Assembly: GCA_016234355.1 (NCBI GenBank)
Contig: JACRFC010000051.1
Coordinates: forward strand, 1-36,243
DNA from: Ignavibacteriales bacterium
GTDB taxonomy: Bacteria > Bacteroidota > Ignavibacteria > Ignavibacteriales > Melioribacteraceae
Length of the DNA: 36,243 nucleotides
Reading direction: 5' to 3'
The translations under genes and the position numbers were made by a program. The notes below the pieces were generated by a model that worked only from the letters and a program-made list of their open reading frames with translations, did no database searches and was not told the origin of the DNA. Below are positions 7,757 through 15,128 of this stretch, one piece after another. Each line of letters starts with the position of its first letter. Position 1 is the stretch's first letter.

Positions 7757-8800
7757 ATGAAAAAATTCTTCACCTTAGTATTTTTAGCATTAACAGCATC
7801 TTCTATTTTTGCCCAAGACAAACCCGCCGGCAAAGTTCACGGTTATCTATTTGGCGATTACTTTTACAAACTTGGCGGGAACGCAACAGAAGTTTCATCA
7901 TCACAATATTCAAAAGTGGAAAAAGACTACCAGGCGTTTCAGTTCCGCCGTCTGTACTTGTATTATGATCACACATTTAGTGAGAAGTTTGCAGCACAGT
8001 TTTTATTAGAAGGAAATGACGGATCTCTTGATGGCAAAGATCGATATGGTGTATTCGTAAAGACAGCATACCTTGAGTGGAAAGATGTTATTCCTTACGC
8101 GAGCATTGGCATTGGTTTATATCCAACGCCAACATGGTCGTGGGGAGTATCGGAGAAGATTTGGAACTACCGCTCTGTTGAAAAAACCGTAGCAGATTTT
8201 AGAAAATTGGGAAGTGCAGTTGACTTAGGAATAGCATTGCGCGGGAAATTTGATGCAGAGGGGAATTACGGCTACGGCTTGATGATTGGAAACGGAAGTG
8301 GGGTAGCAGCTGAAAAAAATAAACATAAAAAGTATTATGGCGTGTTAAATGCTAAACCGGCAAAGGGATTCATTGTTGAAGCTTATGCCGATTATGAACC
8401 TGCCGATTTCGATAAAGACAGAACAACACTAAAGGGCTTTGCCGGATATCAAACTGCAGATATTACCTTTGGCGTAGAAGCGTTGCAGCAAGTTCAAAAA
8501 AAATCGAGCAAGACCGGTGCAGATCAAACTGTGTTTGCTATTGCGCTTTTTGCATGGGCGCCGTTGACAAATGGTTTGAACGGCTTTGTGCGCTATGATT
8601 TCTACAACCCGGATACTAAAGTAAGCAATGAGGGTTTTAACGAAAACTTTTTTACTGTTGGTCTTGATTACATGCCGATCAAAGATGTGCATATAATGCC
8701 AAATCTTTGGATCAACAGCTTTTCAGACAAAAGCCCTGCCAGTATAAATAAAGATGCTGATGTCGTTGCGCGAGTAACGTTCTATTTCGTTTATAAATAA
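7757..8800 (+). CDS. Outer-membrane porin-like beta-barrel protein
   Basis: A 347-residue protein with a signal peptide (MKKFFTLVFLALTASSIFAQ, cleavage after A-Q) and a long alternation of aromatic and small residues that suits a 14-16-stranded barrel: GYLFGDYFYKLGG at the start, FQFRRLYLYYDHTFSEKF, repeated short GYG/GNGSG turns, and a C-terminal ARVTFYFVYK strand ending in an aromatic-K pair. It resembles phosphate-selective or general porins of Bacteroidota. ATG at 7757 was chosen over earlier in-frame codons because AAGGAAC lies 6 bp upstream and the signal peptide begins there. In this operon it probably lets the oxyanion substrate of the molybdenum enzyme into the periplasm; this is inferred from position only. 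Confidence 0.75.
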   Translation: MKKFFTLVFLALTASSIFAQDKPAGKVHGYLFGDYFYKLGGNATEVSSSQYSKVEKDYQAFQFRRLYLYYDHTFSEKFAAQFLLEGNDGSLDGKDRYGVFVKTAYLEWKDVIPYASIGIGLYPTPTWSWGVSEKIWNYRSVEKTVADFRKLGSAVDLGIALRGKFDAEGNYGYGLMIGNGSGVAAEKNKHKKYYGVLNAKPAKGFIVEAYADYEPADFDKDRTTLKGFAGYQTADITFGVEALQQVQKKSSKTGADQTVFAIALFAWAPLTNGLNGFVRYDFYNPDTKVSNEGFNENFFTVGLDYMPIKDVHIMPNLWINSFSDKSPASINKDADVVARVTFYFVYK

Positions 8801-8830
8801 AAGTATAAACCGCCGAATCGGTTTTAGCAT

Positions 8831-8863
8831 TCCGCTTCTCTAAACGGGAAGCGGATATTTTTT
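8831..8863 (+). terminator. Hairpin with T tract between porin and Fe-S subunit genes
   Basis: TCCGCTTC (8831-8838) pairs with GAAGCGGA (8848-8855), followed by TATTTTTTTC. It has the form of an intrinsic terminator in the middle of the operon, so it may reduce expression of the enzyme relative to tatA and the porin, or stabilise the upstream mRNA end. Confidence 0.6.
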
Positions 8864-8886
8864 CTTAAAGTTTAGGAGTAAATAAC

Positions 8887-9783
8887 ATGACCAAAGTCTT
8901 AGATGAAAAAATTTCACGCCGCTCTTTCTTTACAAAGACTGGCGGCGCAGTTGCCGGTACAGCGGCAGCTTCAATGGTTATCTCTACGGTTCTCAATTAT
9001 AAGGGAACTCTTGCTAAGCCGGCTGTTGTAGCAGAAACAAACGAGACGCTCACAATGCTTTCCGAATTAAAAGAAGCATTGAAGAAATCAATCGAAAAAA
9101 GAAAATGGGCAATGGTTATTGATACGCGCAAATGTATTGGCTGCAGCGGATGCACAGTTGCATGTATTGCACAAAACAATTTGCCTCCCGGTGTTACATA
9201 TCGGGTCGTTCACGAAGTTGAAGATGGCGAATACCCGGATCTGAAACGTTTCTTTATGCCCACGAACTGTATGCAGTGCGAAAAACCAACTTGCGTTGAT
9301 GCTGCAAATAAAATTATTCCCGGTTCTATGAGCATTCGTCCCGATGGAATTGTTACAATTGATTATAAAAAGATGAAAGGCAAAAAAGTATTTCAAGCAG
9401 CTAAGAAAGCCTGTCCTTACTCAAATGCTCTTTATTATGATGAGGGGAAAAACTACACGGATAATACGCCGGCAATCCAACCGTATGAAAAAATGAAATC
9501 CAAAGAATACAAAAAAGAGTTCAGCAGAAAAGAAACAAAAGACGCTACAAGAAAATGCCATTTCTGTCTTGATAGAATTGAAAACGGTATGCTTCCGGCA
9601 TGTGTTTCTACTTGCACCGGACAAGCAATGTATTTTGGAGACGCTAACAATCCGGCGAGCATCGTATCAAAATACATTAAATCGAAGCAGAGTTTTGTAT
9701 TAAATGCAGGTGCCAAAACTTCGCCGGCTGTCAGGTTTGTTCATGACAACCTGGATGAAACATGTCTCAAATGCCACGAATAG
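8887..9783 (+). CDS. Tat-exported 4x[4Fe-4S] electron-transfer subunit (PsrB/TtrB/ArrB type)
   Basis: A 298-residue periplasmic electron carrier. The N-terminus has a twin-arginine signal (SRRSFFTK followed by a hydrophobic alanine-rich stretch to about residue 35). The mature part holds the four cysteine groups of DMSO-reductase-family B subunits: CIGCSGCTVAC, then CMQCEKPTC, the single-cluster region around KKACPYSN, and KCHFCLDRIENGMLPACVSTC. An extra CLKC pair occurs four residues from the end. The family passes electrons between a quinol-oxidising membrane subunit and the molybdopterin subunit. The catalytic gene starts 11 bp downstream, so the two form one complex. No NrfD-like or cytochrome membrane partner is encoded next to it. 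GTTTAGGAG precedes the ATG. Confidence 0.9.
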   Translation: MTKVLDEKISRRSFFTKTGGAVAGTAAASMVISTVLNYKGTLAKPAVVAETNETLTMLSELKEALKKSIEKRKWAMVIDTRKCIGCSGCTVACIAQNNLPPGVTYRVVHEVEDGEYPDLKRFFMPTNCMQCEKPTCVDAANKIIPGSMSIRPDGIVTIDYKKMKGKKVFQAAKKACPYSNALYYDEGKNYTDNTPAIQPYEKMKSKEYKKEFSRKETKDATRKCHFCLDRIENGMLPACVSTCTGQAMYFGDANNPASIVSKYIKSKQSFVLNAGAKTSPAVRFVHDNLDETCLKCHE

Positions 9784-9794
9784 GAGTAAAGAAA

Positions 9795-12700
9795 ATGAAA
9801 AATGAAAACGAAAAAATAGAAACTGGAAATAATCGCAGAGAATTTTTGAAGACCACTGCACTCCTTGGCGGCGGCGCAGTTGTGTTAAGCCAATTTAGCT
9901 GGGCGCAAAATTTAATTGCAAAGGCAAATACAGGATCACTGACACCGGCAGAAGCTTCTCAGCTTTCATTAGCCGAAAATATCGTTCACTCCGTTTGTCT
10001 TCAATGCAATACAGGCTGCGGAATAAAAGTAAAATTGCTTGACGGCGTTGCTGTTAAGATTGAAGGTAATCCATACAGCCCGTGGACAATGGTACCAAGC
10101 ATACCATTTAAAACTCCCCTTAGCGAATCTGCTAACATTGACGGCTCTTTGTGCCCTAAAGGTCAAGCTGGTTTACAGACAACTTATGACCCATACAGAA
10201 TTGTAAAAGTTCTTAAGCGCGATGGAAAAAGAGGCGAGAAGAAATGGAAAGCGATTTCTTTTGAACAGGCAGTAACAGAAATTGTTAATGGTGGAAAACT
10301 TTTTAGTAATGTAAAAGGCGAAGAAAACAGAACTGTTGAAGGATTGAAAAGTCTCTTTGCTTTGAAAGACCTTAAAGTTGCTAAAGAAATGTCTGCCGCC
10401 GTTGATGAAATCCGAAAGAAAAAAACAGTTGAAGAAAAGAAAACCGCTGTAGAAGAATTCAAAAAGAAATTTGCACAGCATTTAGACACTATGATTGACG
10501 CCGAGCATCCGGATTTTGGACCAAAGAATAATCAGGTAAGTTTTGTATGGGGACGGCTCAAAGCAGGAAGAGCGGAATTTATTAAACGCTTCATCAGCGA
10601 ATCGTTCGGCTCTACTAACGCTCATGGTCATACAACCGTCTGCCAGGGTTCTCTTTACTTCACCGGCAAAGCGATGAGCGATCAGTTTGTTGAAGGTAAA
10701 CTTACCGGCGGTCAAAAATTCTACTGGCAGACAGATACGGGTAATGTAGAATTCTTGCTTGCAATCGGCTCTGCTTATATTGAAGGCGGATACGGACCAA
10801 CACATCATGCAAAAAAATTAATGAAGAATCTTGTTGACGGCAAATTAAAGATCGCAGTAGTTGATCCAAGATTTTCAAAGATTGCTTCCAAAGCATACAA
10901 GTGGATTCCGATAAAACCGGGAACAGACGCCGCTTTTGCTCTTGCAATGATCCGTTGGATTATCGAGAACAAAAAATTTGACGTGAAGTTCTTAGAGAGC
11001 GCAAACAAAGCCGCTGCTACAAAAGCGGGCGAACTATCATGGACAAATTCTTCATGGCTTGTAAAAGAAGACGGAAGTTTCTTACGCGCGTCCGAAATTA
11101 AATTAGCCGAAAAAGAAAAACGTCAGAACAAAGATGGCAAGGAATGGGAATTCGATCCTTTCGTTGTTCTCAGAAACGGGCAGCCGATTGCGTTCGATCC
11201 GAATGACGATAAGAATGCCGTTACCGGCGATCTTTTGGTTGATACAAAAATCGGAGAGTTCAAAGTTAAAACCGGTTTGCAATTAGTTTATGAATCAGCC
11301 GCAGTCAAAACTATTGAACAATGGGCTGATATATGCGGCATTGAAGCAAAGGATATTATTGAATTGGCAGTTGAGTTTACTTCGCACGGTAAGAAAGCAG
11401 TTGCAGATCCTCACCGCGGTGTTGCTCAACATACTAATGGTTTCTATAATGTTCTTGCTGTTTATACACTCAACGCTTTGATAGGAAACTGGGACTGGAA
11501 AGGCGGTTTGATCAAAGCAACTACATATTCTATTGACGGTTCCAAAGAAGGAAATCCATTTGTTTTTGGAAAGATGCATCCAAATAAAATTACTCCTTTA
11601 GGCATCAGCATAATTCGTCACGATGTTAAGTATGAAGAATCAACTATCTTTTCCGGTTATCCGGCAAAGAGACAGTGGTACCCATTTGCAAGCGATATTT
11701 ATGAAGAGATAATTCCTTCGATGGCAGATGCATATCCTTATCCATCAAAAGTTCTCTTCACATATATGGCAGCAGCGCCTTATTCATTACCGGGAGGACA
11801 AACGAACATCGAAATATTGACTAACCTGGATAAGGTTTCTCTTTACATTGCTAACGATATTACAATCGGTGAAATGTCTATGTATGCAGATTACATTTTC
11901 CCGGATGTCACTTATTTAGAAAGATGGGAATTCCACGGAAGTCATCCGAGCATTCCGCAAAAAGTTCAGCCCGTTAGAAATCCTGTTATTGCACCATTAA
12001 CAACAACGGCAAAAGTATTTGGTGAAGAACAGCCGCTTACACTTGAAACAATGATTTTAGGTATTGCTGAAAAACTAAACTTGCCCGGTTTTGGAAAAGA
12101 TGGATTAGGCAAAGACCGTAATTTCTACCGTGCAGAAGATTTCTACCTGCCAATGGTTGCTAATATTGCTGCCGGCGATAAACCCGGCGATGAAGTTCCG
12201 GATGCAACCGACGAAGAGTTGAAAATATTTGAAGCGGCAAGAAAACATTTACCTAAAACTGTCTTTGATGTTCAACGATGGAAAGCTATTGTAGGCGAAC
12301 AGTGGTGGAAGAAAGTTGTATTTGTAATGAATCGCGGCGGACGTTTCCAGGATTACGAGAAAGCTTTTGAAGGCGAAAAATTCAAAAATAAATATGGTCA
12401 ATTGATCAACGTTTATTTAGAGAAGTATGTTAAATCAAAATCCGCAATTACTGGTAAAAAATTAGCCGGTATTGCTTCCTACTTTCCAATTGCAGATGTA
12501 ACCGGAAAAGAAGTGAATGACGAACCGGATGGTTTTAAACTCCATATGATTACATTCAGAGATATCACACAAACAAAGAGCCGTACAATAGTTGATTATT
12601 GGTTGAGCGCTATCCGTCCGGAAAATTTTGTGATGATAAATTCAGCCGATGCTAAGCAGTATGGATTCAAAGAAGGCGATAAGGTGAAGTTTACTTCTAA

Positions 12701-13010
12701 GTCTAATCCCGAAGGTGTTTGGGATTTGAAGAATGGAATAAAGAAACCGATGATTGGTAAAGTAAAAGTGGTTGAAGGAATTCGTCCCGGCATAATCGGA
12801 TTTTCGCTCGGACACGGTCACTGGGCTAATGGTTCTTCTGATGTTATTATAGACGGAAAGAAGATTAAAGGCGATCCGCGCCGTGCAACAGGTGTTCATG
12901 CAAATGCCGCAATGCGGCTTGATGATTATCTCAAAAATACTTGTCTGCTGGATCCAGTTGGCGGAAGCGTTTCATTCTATGATACAAAAGTAAAATTGAC
13001 TAAAGTATAA
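9795..13010 (+). CDS. Tat-exported molybdopterin oxidoreductase catalytic subunit (DMSO reductase family), substrate unknown
   Basis: A 1071-residue periplasmic enzyme. Start ATG 9795 follows TAGGAG and yields the Tat signal RREFLKTTALLGGGAVV (residues 14-30, then S-W-A-Q). The [4Fe-4S] site is Cys68-x2-Cys71-x3-Cys75 and Cys120 (LCPKG). The likely Mo/W ligand is Cys283 in FGSTNAHGHTTVCQGS, so this belongs with the Cys-ligated, periplasmic arsenate/tetrathionate/polysulfide/selenate-type branch, not with Ser-ligated DMSO reductases. It is longer than ArrA or PsrA and closer in size to TtrA or selenate reductase SrrA. A Lys/Glu-rich helical insert lies at about 172-235. The C-terminal bis-MGD cap contains PENFVMINSADA and GHGHWANGSSDV. 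Neighbours (PhnD-like sensor, porin, Moco genes) suggest oxyanion respiration; tetrathionate, arsenate, selenate or another compound cannot be separated from sequence alone. Confidence 0.88.
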   Translation: MKNENEKIETGNNRREFLKTTALLGGGAVVLSQFSWAQNLIAKANTGSLTPAEASQLSLAENIVHSVCLQCNTGCGIKVKLLDGVAVKIEGNPYSPWTMVPSIPFKTPLSESANIDGSLCPKGQAGLQTTYDPYRIVKVLKRDGKRGEKKWKAISFEQAVTEIVNGGKLFSNVKGEENRTVEGLKSLFALKDLKVAKEMSAAVDEIRKKKTVEEKKTAVEEFKKKFAQHLDTMIDAEHPDFGPKNNQVSFVWGRLKAGRAEFIKRFISESFGSTNAHGHTTVCQGSLYFTGKAMSDQFVEGKLTGGQKFYWQTDTGNVEFLLAIGSAYIEGGYGPTHHAKKLMKNLVDGKLKIAVVDPRFSKIASKAYKWIPIKPGTDAAFALAMIRWIIENKKFDVKFLESANKAAATKAGELSWTNSSWLVKEDGSFLRASEIKLAEKEKRQNKDGKEWEFDPFVVLRNGQPIAFDPNDDKNAVTGDLLVDTKIGEFKVKTGLQLVYESAAVKTIEQWADICGIEAKDIIELAVEFTSHGKKAVADPHRGVAQHTNGFYNVLAVYTLNALIGNWDWKGGLIKATTYSIDGSKEGNPFVFGKMHPNKITPLGISIIRHDVKYEESTIFSGYPAKRQWYPFASDIYEEIIPSMADAYPYPSKVLFTYMAAAPYSLPGGQTNIEILTNLDKVSLYIANDITIGEMSMYADYIFPDVTYLERWEFHGSHPSIPQKVQPVRNPVIAPLTTTAKVFGEEQPLTLETMILGIAEKLNLPGFGKDGLGKDRNFYRAEDFYLPMVANIAAGDKPGDEVPDATDEELKIFEAARKHLPKTVFDVQRWKAIVGEQWWKKVVFVMNRGGRFQDYEKAFEGEKFKNKYGQLINVYLEKYVKSKSAITGKKLAGIASYFPIADVTGKEVNDEPDGFKLHMITFRDITQTKSRTIVDYWLSAIRPENFVMINSADAKQYGFKEGDKVKFTSKSNPEGVWDLKNGIKKPMIGKVKVVEGIRPGIIGFSLGHGHWANGSSDVIIDGKKIKGDPRRATGVHANAAMRLDDYLKNTCLLDPVGGSVSFYDTKVKLTKV

Positions 13011-13025
13011 TTATATTTGTAATAG
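12996..13025 (+). promoter_or_regulatory. Possible sigma70-type promoter for the Moco operon leader
   Basis: TTGACT (12996-13001), an 18-bp spacer and TAATAG (13020-13025) lie at the very end of the oxidoreductase gene and would start a transcript just before the riboswitch fold at 13040. A Bacteroidota-like TATATTTG (13012-13019) overlaps it. Read-through from the oxidoreductase operon is the alternative. Confidence 0.3.
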
Positions 13026-13039
13026 TTCTTTAAAATATT

Positions 13040-13138
13040 TTCTCCGAGTTGTTGAGTCTAAGTTCGTAAAGAATACGACTCTTCAACCGATAGGGTAAGT
13101 TTGGAAACGAATTTACCTGCCAACTTTGCAAAGGAGAG
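13040..13138 (+). ncRNA. Moco/Tuco riboswitch aptamer
   Basis: The leader folds as follows. P1: TTCTCC (13040-13045) with GGAGAG (13133-13138). P2: AGTTG (13047-13051) with CAACT (13121-13125). A further stem: GAGTC (13054-13058) with GACTC (13077-13081). It encloses TCGTAAAGA (13064-13072). A 10-bp hairpin follows at 13094-13117, capped by a GAAA tetraloop, and then GCAAAGGAG (13128-13136). The E. coli moaA leader, as I recall it, has the same order: CACC...GGTG closing stem, TCGTAAAGA, a GNRA-capped hairpin, and GGAAAGGTG at the 3' end, with the same number of bases between the hairpin and that end. The short region around TCGTAAAGA, without a long extra stem, resembles variants proposed to sense the tungsten cofactor. 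The genes downstream are moaA, moaC, moeA and mobA, which is exactly the expected regulon. Confidence 0.78.
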
Positions 13139-13150
13139 TTTTTAAGATAT

Positions 13151-13210
13151 GAGATGATTGGAAAGAATCATCTCTATAATAAACCCCGCAATGCAAAGCG
13201 GGGTTTTTTT
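13151..13210 (+). terminator. Expression platform: 9-bp hairpin and intrinsic terminator after the riboswitch
   Basis: A perfect 9-bp hairpin GAGATGATT (13151-13159) / AATCATCTC (13166-13174) is followed by AAACCCCGC (13181-13189) / GCGGGGTTT (13198-13206) and a seven-T run (13204-13210). This is a strong rho-independent terminator between the aptamer and the first gene of the operon. It fits control by transcription termination; it would also end read-through from the oxidoreductase operon. Confidence 0.85.
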
Positions 13211-13214
13211 GTTT

Positions 13215-13257
13215 AATCTGTGATGATCCGCTAAATCAGCGTCATCTGCGTTCTATT
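13215..13257 (+). repeat. 43-bp dispersed repeat, copy A
   Basis: From AATCTGTGATGATC to GCGTTCTATT. About 33 of 43 bases match copy B at 15603-15645 without gaps; the outer blocks are best conserved. It lies in the leader, between the terminator and the AhpD-like gene. Confidence 0.7.
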
Positions 13258-13278
13258 AAAAATTATAGGAGTAAAACG

Positions 13279-13593
13279 ATGTCACAAATACCAAAACGAT
13301 TTCAAAAGTTTACTGAAGACTATCCGCAAGTTGCAAAAGCATACGAAGAACTTGGCGATGCTGTTCACTCTGCAGGACCGCTTGATGATAAAACAAGAGC
13401 GTTGATAAAACTTGCAATTTCAACCGGCGCGAGATTGGAAGGCGCTGTTCACTCTCATGCCCGCAAAGCATTGAAAGCAGGAGTAACAAAAGAAGAGATG
13501 CGCCATGCCGTTTTGTTAGCGCTGCCAACAATCGGATTGCCTTCTATGATGGCAGCAATGACCTGGATTGATGATATAATTGGAGAGGAGTAA
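13279..13593 (+). CDS. AhpD-fold / carboxymuconolactone decarboxylase family protein without redox cysteines
   Basis: A 104-residue all-helical protein of the CMD/AhpD family. The family core is visible as KTRALIKLAISTGARLEGAVHSHARKAL and then GVTKEEMRHAVLLALPTIG. In redox-active AhpD members the centre carries E-x-C-x2-C or C-x2-H; here the region reads EGAVHSHARK with no cysteine anywhere in the protein, so a peroxidase-type thiol role is unlikely. ATAGGAG precedes ATG 13279. It is the first gene after the Moco riboswitch terminator and its stop overlaps the next start (TAATG). A structural, binding or small-molecule hydrolase/decarboxylase role linked to molybdenum enzymes is possible; the function is unknown. 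Confidence 0.8.
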   Translation: MSQIPKRFQKFTEDYPQVAKAYEELGDAVHSAGPLDDKTRALIKLAISTGARLEGAVHSHARKALKAGVTKEEMRHAVLLALPTIGLPSMMAAMTWIDDIIGEE

Positions 13594-14117
13594 TGTTTGG
13601 AATCCTGCTTAAACTTTTTTTATCGTTTCTAAAAGTAGGTTCTTTTTCTTTCGGCGGAGCTTATTCTTTAATTCCTTTGATTGAAAAGGAAGTGGTTGCA
13701 AACCACAGTTGGCTTACACATGATGAATTCCTAAAAGTTCTTGGAATGGTTGAAGTTTTTCCAGGTGCAATTTCAATAAAATTTGCTACGTATACCGGAT
13801 TCAAAATTGGCGGTGTGTTTGGCGCCATTGCCGCAAATATTGGGAATATGATAATGCCGGTGAGCATTATTATGCTTGCGACTTACTTCAGCGTTCACCT
13901 TGAAAAGAACATCCAATTCCAAAAAGCAGTTACCGGAATAAAATTTGCAATAGTAGGAATGATTGCGGCTATAATGTATCAATATGCAGTTAAAAATTAT
14001 CTAGAGTGGAAGAGCGTGATTTTTTTGCTGCTCGGCGCTACTCTCATTATTGCATTTAAATTACACCCGGCGTATGTAGTAATCATAGCCGGGATCATTG
14101 CTGTATTCATTTTATAA
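13593..14117 (+). CDS. Single-domain CHR-family (chromate-type) anion transporter
   Basis: A 174-residue inner-membrane protein that corresponds to one half of the classic ChrA transporter. The CHR signature is present at the N-terminus (FLKVGSFSFGGAYSLIPLIEKEV, then EVFPGAISIKFATYTG), followed by hydrophobic helices at about 80-100, 110-130, 135-150 and 155-173. CHR proteins move chromate and are thought to carry related oxyanions such as sulfate. Short CHR proteins usually occur as adjacent N/C pairs, but only one copy is present here. It sits between the AhpD-like gene (1-bp overlap) and moaA (11-bp gap), inside a Moco biosynthesis operon behind a Moco riboswitch. I infer that its cargo is molybdate or tungstate; no ModABC or TupABC genes are seen in the window. 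Confidence 0.82.
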   Translation: MFGILLKLFLSFLKVGSFSFGGAYSLIPLIEKEVVANHSWLTHDEFLKVLGMVEVFPGAISIKFATYTGFKIGGVFGAIAANIGNMIMPVSIIMLATYFSVHLEKNIQFQKAVTGIKFAIVGMIAAIMYQYAVKNYLEWKSVIFLLLGATLIIAFKLHPAYVVIIAGIIAVFIL

Positions 14118-14128
14118 TTCTTACAATT

Positions 14129-15127
14129 ATGCAAACAAAAGATAAATTTGGAAGAACTCACGATTATTTAAGAATTTCCCTAACGGATAAGTGTAATCTC
14201 AACTGTAGTTATTGTAATCCGGTAATTTCGGAAAGGGAATTAAACAAAGAAGAAATTCTAAGTTACGAGGAGCTGTTAAGATTAATTAAGATTTTTGTTG
14301 TTAACCTAAGTTATAAGAAAATTCGTTTAACTGGCGGCGAACCGTTGGTAAGAAAAAACATTCTAACATTTTTCGAGTCTCTTCATAAAATTAAAAACGA
14401 GTACCCATTTGAACTTTGTTTGACAACAAACGGTACTTTACTCGAAGACAAAATTGAAAAGCTTAAGGAATTCGGACTCGATAAAATTAACATCAGCTTA
14501 GATTCTCTCCGTCCCGAATGGTTTTTTTCTATTACCGGCAAAGATAATTTCCATTCAGTGTTACGCTCGATTGATAAAGCTGAGTCTCTCGGTTTTTCTC
14601 CGGTTAAAATAAATACTGTAGTTATGAGAGGTATCAATGATGACGAAGTTATTGATTTTGTGGAATTTGCTAAGGGTAGAAATCTCAACGTGCGCTTTAT
14701 AGAATTTATGCCCTTCAGCAATAATAGCTGGAATGAAAACATTTTCATCAGCAATAGTGAAATCTTAAAAGCAATCCAGACGAAATATAGACTAGAAGAA
14801 ATAGATAAGAGCGTGGAAAAAGTCGCTAAAGATTTTAGAATTATCGGTCATAAAGGGAAAGTCAGTTTCATCAGCTCAATATCGGATCATTTTTGTCAGT
14901 CTTGTAATAGGTTGAGAATTACAGCAAAAGGGAATTTAAAGCTTTGCCTCTTTTCTCAGATTGACAGCGAGCTTTCTTTAATATCGTTATTGCGTAATTC
15001 ATTGTTTTCGGATGATGCAATTGCATCCCGGATTGCCGTCCACTTGCATATGAAAAAATATAATCATCCGGATATTGACGAGTTAATTACTTTGCAAAAC
15101 AATAATATGCTAAGCATTGGCGGATGA
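14129..15127 (+). CDS. moaA: GTP 3',8-cyclase MoaA (first step of Moco synthesis)
   Basis: A 332-residue radical SAM enzyme that rearranges GTP to 3',8-cyclo-7,8-dihydro-GTP. The N-terminal [4Fe-4S] motif is CNLNCSYC (about residues 22-29); the SAM-binding TGGEPL follows at about 68-73. The C-terminal second cluster is formed by C-x2-C-x13-C in CQSCNRLRITAKGNLKLC. The protein ends in the conserved Gly-Gly (LSIGG), required for MoaA activity. Length is normal. The gene lies 11 bp after the CHR transporter and is followed directly by moaC. No clear Shine-Dalgarno precedes ATG 14129, which suggests coupling to the upstream gene. Confidence 0.95.
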   Translation: MQTKDKFGRTHDYLRISLTDKCNLNCSYCNPVISERELNKEEILSYEELLRLIKIFVVNLSYKKIRLTGGEPLVRKNILTFFESLHKIKNEYPFELCLTTNGTLLEDKIEKLKEFGLDKINISLDSLRPEWFFSITGKDNFHSVLRSIDKAESLGFSPVKINTVVMRGINDDEVIDFVEFAKGRNLNVRFIEFMPFSNNSWNENIFISNSEILKAIQTKYRLEEIDKSVEKVAKDFRIIGHKGKVSFISSISDHFCQSCNRLRITAKGNLKLCLFSQIDSELSLISLLRNSLFSDDAIASRIAVHLHMKKYNHPDIDELITLQNNNMLSIGG

Positions 15128-15128
15128 T

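Noticed and set aside
13038-13140. c-di-GMP-I, cobalamin, TPP and SAM riboswitch identities for the structured leader
   Set aside because: The conserved cores of these classes are absent, whereas the Moco-type elements and the downstream moa genes agree.
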